A stretch of 20,424 bases of DNA, from contig DGKK01000041.1 in assembly GCA_002387725.1 (NCBI GenBank), forward strand, positions 19,312 through 39,735, in the 5' to 3' direction. Position 1 is the first letter of the stretch. Each line of letters starts with the position of its first letter. This document shows positions 16,150-20,424 of this stretch, piece by piece. The notes beneath the pieces were generated by a model. It was not told the origin of the DNA, searched no databases, and was given only the letters and a program-made list of their open reading frames with translations. The DNA comes from Nitrospirae bacterium UBA4572 (lineage in GTDB: Bacteria; Nitrospirota; Leptospirillia; Leptospirillales; Leptospirillaceae). The translations under genes were made by a program, and so were the position numbers.

Positions 16150-16249
16150 TAAAGCAATCCTTGAGAATTTTTCCGGGAGTGGCGGGAGAGACTCCTCCCT
16201 CTTGCCCCTCCTTTCCCATAAAAAGACAACAACCCCGGAATCCCTGCTG

Positions 16250-17047
16250 ATGCTTGATGCCGTGACACGGCGATCAGGAATGATCGCTCTTCGGGAGGGG
16301 GGCAACCTTCCTCCCCTGCTTTATTACCATCGCGTCGCCCCCGAGGCCGATCCCGACACCGGTCCCGTTCCGGAAGTCTTCGACCGGCAGATGGGGCTCC
16401 TCAAGTTTCTGGGCTTCAGAGGGGTCTCTCTCCGGGAGGCGCTGACGGCCTCTCCTTCGGACAGTGCCGGCATGATCGGCATTACCTTCGACGACGGCTA
16501 CGAGGACAATTACGAATGGGCGGCTCCCATCCTGGAAAAATATGGATTTCGGGGGACGATCTTTTGCGTGACGGGGGTCCTGGGCCAAAAGACCGCCTGG
16601 GCCGAGGATCCCCGATGGGTGGGACACCCCCTGATGACTCCGGGGCAGGCGCGTGAGCTCTCGCGACGAGGATTTGAAATCGCGGCCCATTCCCGGACCC
16701 ACCCGGATCTCACCACTCTCTCGGGAAAAGAGCTTGAGGACGAAGTCTCCGGGAGCCGCCGGGAGCTTGAGGATCTTTTGGGAGAGCCTGTGGTGACTTT
16801 CTGCTATCCCTATGGGTTCTACAATGAAGAGACCAAGGAGGAGGCACGGAAGGCCGGCTATCTTGCGGCCCGCTCCACCCGCCGCATGACGCCGGGAAAA
16901 GGGGAACTCCAGTTCGACCTTCCCGCCCGTTCGATTTCCGGAGAGATGTCTCTTGCCCGTTTTGCCCTGACTGTGGCGGGATACCGGCTGATGGAAGAGC
17001 TCCGGAACCCCGTGGCTCCCGTCTGGGCCTCCGGAGAGGGGCGATGA
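16250..17047 (+). CDS. Polysaccharide deacetylase (NodB/CE4 family)
   Basis: A 265-residue metal-dependent deacetylase of carbohydrate esterase family 4, which removes N- or O-acetyl groups from a polysaccharide. Motif 1 is TFDDGYEDNY, with D81 the likely base and D82 a metal ligand. Motif 2 is HSRTH, with H147 and H151 as the other ligands. Motif 3 is CYPYGFYNEET. N-terminal LLYYHRV is typical of EPS-cluster deacetylases. No signal peptide is seen from this start, so a cytoplasmic location is likely unless the start is wrong. ATG 16250 was chosen because the open frame back to 16133 overlaps the sigma-54 promoter; its ribosome site is weak, and GTG 16262 or ATG 16280 are possible. It overlaps the next gene by four bases. 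First gene of a sigma-54 operon. Confidence 0.87.
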   Translation: MLDAVTRRSGMIALREGGNLPPLLYYHRVAPEADPDTGPVPEVFDRQMGLLKFLGFRGVSLREALTASPSDSAGMIGITFDDGYEDNYEWAAPILEKYGFRGTIFCVTGVLGQKTAWAEDPRWVGHPLMTPGQARELSRRGFEIAAHSRTHPDLTTLSGKELEDEVSGSRRELEDLLGEPVVTFCYPYGFYNEETKEEARKAGYLAARSTRRMTPGKGELQFDLPARSISGEMSLARFALTVAGYRLMEELRNPVAPVWASGEGR

Positions 17048-18861
17048 GGCAAATCCCGGCTTCCCCAAGAAAGATCCTCGTCCTCGACGCGGAGTGCAAC
17101 GCCGCAACCAGCGTGGTGCAGAGCCTTGGGCGCGCAGGGTATGGGATCGTTCTGGGAGGGATGTCGGAGATGGCCTTTTCCTTTCACTCCCGCTATGTCC
17201 TCCGCACCCTCGTCTATCCCTCTCCCCTCGAGAGCCGGAGGGCCTTTCTTTCATGGATATCGCATCTGCTGGCCTCCGAGCCCTTCGACTATGTCCTGCC
17301 GCTTTCCGATGTGACCCTCTATCCGCTGCGCGATCTTGACCCTCGTCCCACGGGGCTGATCCTTCCCGCCGACGAGAGTTTCGAGTGGTTTTTTGACAAG
17401 GCGAAGACTCTGGAGATGGCGGAGCGTTGCGGGGTTCCCATCCCCAGGACCCGCCTCCTCTCTCCGGGAGATCGGCCGGATCTTGGGAGCTTTTCGGAAT
17501 TTCCCTACTTTGTGAAGCTGACGCGCTCAAAAATATGGCTCGGAGATCGGGGGTACGACCTTGAAGCCCGTCTGGTCAAAAACCCCGCCGAACTGTCGGA
17601 GGCGGTCTCCGGACTGATGCCCTATGGCCCCGTTCTGGTGCAGTCCTACGAGCCGGGTGAGGGGGTCGGCGTGGAGCTTCTCTGCGATCGGGGGGAAGTC
17701 CTTCTCTCCTTTGCCCATCAGCGAATCCATGAGTATCCGCTGACGGGGGGGGGCAGCACCTACCGCGTGTCGATTCCGGTCCCCCCCGAGCTTTTGTCCG
17801 CCTCGCAGAGGCTGGTCCGCGAAGCGGGGTGGACGGGTGTGGCGATGGTGGAGTTCAAGAAGGCGGACGAACGGTTTTCCCTGATGGAGGTCAATGGACG
17901 GTTCTGGGGGTCGCTTCCCCTCTCCCGTCGGAGCGGTGTCGATTTTCCCCGATCTCTGCTCGACATGCTTGAAGGCCGTCCGCCCAAGCCTTCGCTCCCC
18001 TATCGGACGGGAGTCCGTTCCCGGCGATTTTCCACCGATCTGTCGTGGTTCAAACGAAATCTGGTGGCCGACAAGCGGGATCCCTATTTGAAAACACGCC
18101 CTCTCTGGACGACCCTCGCGGAGTATGGAGGATTTCTGACGGGACGGGACCATTGGGACCATGCCTCCCTTTCCGACCCCACGCCTCTGTTGAAGGAGAT
18201 CGGGCAGACCCTTTCGAAGAACGCAGGCGACGTTCTCCGGCGCGGCAAGGGACTTCTTGTTCGGAAATCCGTCCCCTTCCGCTCCCGGAAAAAGCTCGGA
18301 AGATTGTTGAAAAATCCCGATTTCCAGAGGCGGCCCCTGCACATTCTGGTGGTCTGCTACGGAAACATCTGCCGGAGTCCTTTTGTGGAGCGGCTTCTGA
18401 AGAGTTCCCTCGATCCCGCCCGGGTCGAGGTCCAGTCCTGCGGCTTCATCGAACGGGAAGGGCGACAGTCTCCCGAAGACTATCTCTTTGCGGTTCTTGA
18501 AAAAGGGATCGATCTCTCCTCCCATCGCTCCAGCGCCGTGACCCGGGAAAGAATTCGCTGGGCGGACCTGGTCCTTTTGATGGATTACCGGAACTGGACG
18601 ATGCTGAAGGATTTCGACCCGGGGGCGGAGAGCAAGAGCCTCTGGCTGGGAGCGTTCGGGTCCTCCGGATCCGGGGAGATCCCCGACCCTTACGGCAAGA
18701 GACCGGAGGAGATGGCCTCCATTATCGAGGCCATGGCCGAGGCCACCGCCCATCTCTCTGCAGAGATTTCCGCTTCCCTTCCCCCGGCGCCGGCAGGTTC
18801 CTCCCCGGGCGACCGGTCGAAGGTCCTGTCTGCGAAATCGTCTCTCGCCGGAGGTCGTTGA
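17044..18861 (+). CDS. ATP-grasp domain fused to low-molecular-weight protein tyrosine phosphatase
   Basis: A 605-residue two-domain protein. Residues 1 to about 330 form an ATP-grasp ligase-like unit: KILVLDAECNAATSVVQSL at the N-terminus, YVLPLSDVTLYPL, FDKAKTLEMAERCGVPIP, FVKLTRSK, VLVQSYEPGEGVGVELL and the metal-binding AMVEFK...FSLMEVNGRFWGS. Such domains join a carboxylate to an amine or similar group through an acyl phosphate. A basic linker (about 335-430) leads to a LMW-PTP domain (about 432-580) with the phosphate loop VCYGNICRSP (C438 nucleophile, R444, complete CX5R) and the acid loop IPDPYGK (D548). LMW-PTPs of the Wzb type reset tyrosine kinases that control EPS chain length. 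The two domains are in one uninterrupted frame. The gene is ATGA-coupled to the deacetylase and TGATG-coupled to the ligase gene after it. The substrate of the ATP-grasp part is unknown. Confidence 0.88.
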   Translation: MRQIPASPRKILVLDAECNAATSVVQSLGRAGYGIVLGGMSEMAFSFHSRYVLRTLVYPSPLESRRAFLSWISHLLASEPFDYVLPLSDVTLYPLRDLDPRPTGLILPADESFEWFFDKAKTLEMAERCGVPIPRTRLLSPGDRPDLGSFSEFPYFVKLTRSKIWLGDRGYDLEARLVKNPAELSEAVSGLMPYGPVLVQSYEPGEGVGVELLCDRGEVLLSFAHQRIHEYPLTGGGSTYRVSIPVPPELLSASQRLVREAGWTGVAMVEFKKADERFSLMEVNGRFWGSLPLSRRSGVDFPRSLLDMLEGRPPKPSLPYRTGVRSRRFSTDLSWFKRNLVADKRDPYLKTRPLWTTLAEYGGFLTGRDHWDHASLSDPTPLLKEIGQTLSKNAGDVLRRGKGLLVRKSVPFRSRKKLGRLLKNPDFQRRPLHILVVCYGNICRSPFVERLLKSSLDPARVEVQSCGFIEREGRQSPEDYLFAVLEKGIDLSSHRSSAVTRERIRWADLVLLMDYRNWTMLKDFDPGAESKSLWLGAFGSSGSGEIPDPYGKRPEEMASIIEAMAEATAHLSAEISASLPPAPAGSSPGDRSKVLSAKSSLAGGR

Positions 18862-20424
18862 TGGGATTCGGAAGGAGCGGGGCTTTTTCTGCCGCCTCCC
18901 CGCGGGAGATGGACGGTTCCGGAGAAAAGACCTTCGTCCTTCCCCGGATCCCCTGGCCCTACTACGCCATCCTTCTCTTCATGGGATTCGTGGCGGCCGA
19001 CGATGTCAACGTGCCGAGGGCAGTTCTCCTGGTGCTCTCGGCGGCGGTGTTCTATGCCCTTCTCCAGAAGACCCTCGTCCGGCCGGTCTACGGCCTTGTC
19101 GCCCTGGCGGCCTTCATTCCCTACTCCAAGGCGATTGCCGGAAACATGGGGGGGCTGATCCCCGGGATGAACTATACGACCGTCCTGACCCTGATCACCC
19201 TCGTCGGATTCTTTTCCAATTCCAAAAAGATTGAAAAATACGAGGCCCTTCCTCTGGAGGCAAGCTTCAGGAGGCTGTTGCTCCTTTTCTGCGGCATCGT
19301 CGCCATTTCCGTCCTTCACACCGACATCTCGGGCAGCGGGATGACCTTTTTCACCGCCCTGGTCGACTACAAGCGCTGGTTCGATCCTCTGATGGTCTTC
19401 TTCCTGACCTCCTATCTGGTCCAGGAGGAGGAGGATGCCAAGATGATCCTCTATATGATGGCCTTCACCCTGGTGGTCATCGGGTTCGGAACCTACTGGC
19501 AGCGCCACGAGCTCGACAACCGGTCCCATTACGTGCGACTGACGGGACTTGCCGGCCAGGCCAATACGATGGGAGCCTTTTACGCGAACTACGCCTTTGT
19601 CATGATCGGCTACCTGGTCATGAAAGGGATGAAGCGGATTCGCCGGTCCCTGTTTTTCATCGGGATCGTGGGGTGTCTCCTGGGCCTCTCGGCGACCCAG
19701 TCCCGGGGAGATGCCCTGGGATTTGTGGGCGGCATGATGGTCTTCTTTCTTCTCCGGAGCCGGCTCCAGTTCGTGATCTACGTCTCGGCCGTCGTCTTTA
19801 TCGCCTACAACCCCCAGTACCTGCCGGGGGGGCTCAAGCAGCGTGTCGAAAGGACGGTCCAGCAGCAGTCGGGCGACGGACTGGACAAGAAAACCCAGCT
19901 CGATGCGAGCGCCCGGACGAGGCTGGCCCTCTGGAAGGGGGCGATCCGCATGATCGAGGAGAATCCCGTGATGGGCGTCGGCTACAAGATGTTCCAGACC
20001 TACATCTTCAGTTACGTCGATCACAACGAGGAGACGGCCGGGCTCGAGCTCAAGGGGCGCGACGGCCACAACGCCTACCTGATGATCGGAGCCGAGATGG
20101 GGATCCCGGCGCTCCTCGTCTTTCTTTCCATCCTGGTCTTCATGTTCCGGATTGCCTGGCGAAGTTACCGTGCCAGTCCGGACCTTTACTGGAAGACCAT
20201 CTCGATCGTCGCGCTTTGTTCGATCACCTCTCTTGTGATTACCAACATGTTCGGGTCGCGGGTCTTCAGCCTGGTGCTGACGGGATACCTCTGGATGCTG
20301 CTCGCCATCCTCCTCAAGATGCCCCGTTGGGCCGAGCGAAGAGCTCTGCAAAAAAGCGAAAAGGCCCCGGGGCTGGATGCGCCGGCCCGGATCCTCCCCT
20401 CGTTTTCCCGTCTGGCGGCGGGGG
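18861..20424 (+). CDS. O-antigen ligase / EPS polymerase-type membrane protein (3' end beyond window)
   Basis: The frame is open from ATG 18861, which overlaps the preceding stop as TGATG, through the right edge (521 codons). I read it codon by codon and found no stop. It encodes an integral membrane protein of the Wzy/WaaL superfamily, with about ten or more hydrophobic segments. GLAGQANTMGAFYANYAF and LSATQSRGDALGF precede a large loop containing ARTRLALWKGAIRMIEENPV, GVGYKMF and GRDGHNAYLMIGAEMGIPAL, whose Arg and His are the conserved Wzy_C residues. The family joins undecaprenyl-linked glycans to an acceptor or polymerises repeat units at the periplasmic face. It may be the exosortase-associated ligase subgroup, but that needs a profile search. 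Third gene of the deacetylase operon. The last residues are charged and Pro/Ala-rich, so the stop is probably near. Confidence 0.85.
   Translation, partial: MGFGRSGAFSAASPREMDGSGEKTFVLPRIPWPYYAILLFMGFVAADDVNVPRAVLLVLSAAVFYALLQKTLVRPVYGLVALAAFIPYSKAIAGNMGGLIPGMNYTTVLTLITLVGFFSNSKKIEKYEALPLEASFRRLLLLFCGIVAISVLHTDISGSGMTFFTALVDYKRWFDPLMVFFLTSYLVQEEEDAKMILYMMAFTLVVIGFGTYWQRHELDNRSHYVRLTGLAGQANTMGAFYANYAFVMIGYLVMKGMKRIRRSLFFIGIVGCLLGLSATQSRGDALGFVGGMMVFFLLRSRLQFVIYVSAVVFIAYNPQYLPGGLKQRVERTVQQQSGDGLDKKTQLDASARTRLALWKGAIRMIEENPVMGVGYKMFQTYIFSYVDHNEETAGLELKGRDGHNAYLMIGAEMGIPALLVFLSILVFMFRIAWRSYRASPDLYWKTISIVALCSITSLVITNMFGSRVFSLVLTGYLWMLLAILLKMPRWAERRALQKSEKAPGLDAPARILPSFSRLAAG

Noticed and set aside
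16133..16249. Upstream TTG start of the deacetylase
   Set aside because: It lies on the -24 box of the best sigma-54 promoter in the window, upstream of the predicted transcription start.
14921..18753. Long minus-strand frames at 14921-16015, 16274-17530 and 17527-18753
   Set aside because: They are antisense to GT4, deacetylase and ATP-grasp/LMW-PTP genes with full motifs, and show no recognisable domain or ribosome site.
18690..20351. A 553-codon open frame on the minus strand
   Set aside because: Its product is a His/Asp/Gly/Arg-rich sequence without domains, and it lies exactly antisense to the clear O-antigen ligase-type gene. High-GC codons produce such shadow frames.
1..20424. CRISPR array, tRNA, rRNA, exosortase or PEP-CTERM substrate
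   Set aside because: I saw no regularly spaced repeats, no cloverleaf-like or rRNA sequence, and no exosortase motif or C-terminal PEP-TM-Arg tail in any credible protein.

Overview
The window comes from a Gram-negative bacterium: it encodes an outer-membrane beta-barrel protein and envelope-polysaccharide enzymes. Its backbone is fairly GC-rich (34 of 60 bases at 14401-14460, counted by hand). The genus cannot be fixed from sequence alone. A Nitrospirota (Leptospirillum-like) or proteobacterial host with an exosortase/PEP-CTERM-type exopolysaccharide (EPS) system is my guess. Almost every gene fits making, modifying, exporting or regulating a surface polysaccharide.

Layout. (1) 1-641: 3' part of UDP-galactopyranose mutase (glf). 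It converges on a GlfT2-like family 2 glycosyltransferase on the minus strand (694-1698). (2) About 570 bp without a credible gene, then a PrsK-type membrane sensor histidine kinase (2268-4358). (3) Two tandem paralogous family 2 glycosyltransferases (4567-5637, 5778-6818) behind a sigma-54 promoter. (4) An AT-rich block, about 6660 to 12040, that looks foreign. It holds a decayed IS630-type element (about 6937-7985), a WbsX-type glycosyltransferase/GH99-like gene (8106-9188), a membrane-anchored DUF4091/GH123-like protein (9254-11290) and about 580 bp of degraded sequence. (5) A second sigma-54 promoter drives an outer-membrane barrel protein (11933-13771) and two GT4 glycosyltransferases (13773-14960, 14957-16084), closed by an intrinsic terminator. 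(6) A third sigma-54 promoter lies 30 bp past that terminator. It drives a polysaccharide deacetylase (16250-17047), an ATP-grasp plus low-molecular-weight tyrosine phosphatase fusion (17044-18861) and an O-antigen ligase/polymerase-type membrane protein that runs off the right edge (18861-20424).

How it fits together. PrsK kinases are known to pair with PrsR, an NtrC-class activator that works with sigma-54. Here the kinase gene sits beside three transcription units, each preceded by a GG-N10-GC (-24/-12) element. The simplest reading is a PrsK/PrsR/RpoN-controlled EPS regulon. PrsR, RpoN, the exosortase and PEP-CTERM substrates are not in this window. The most unusual single gene is the ATP-grasp/LMW-PTP fusion. 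The most unusual local sequence is a cluster of three T8 tracts in the signal-peptide codons of the outer-membrane protein, a possible slippage switch.
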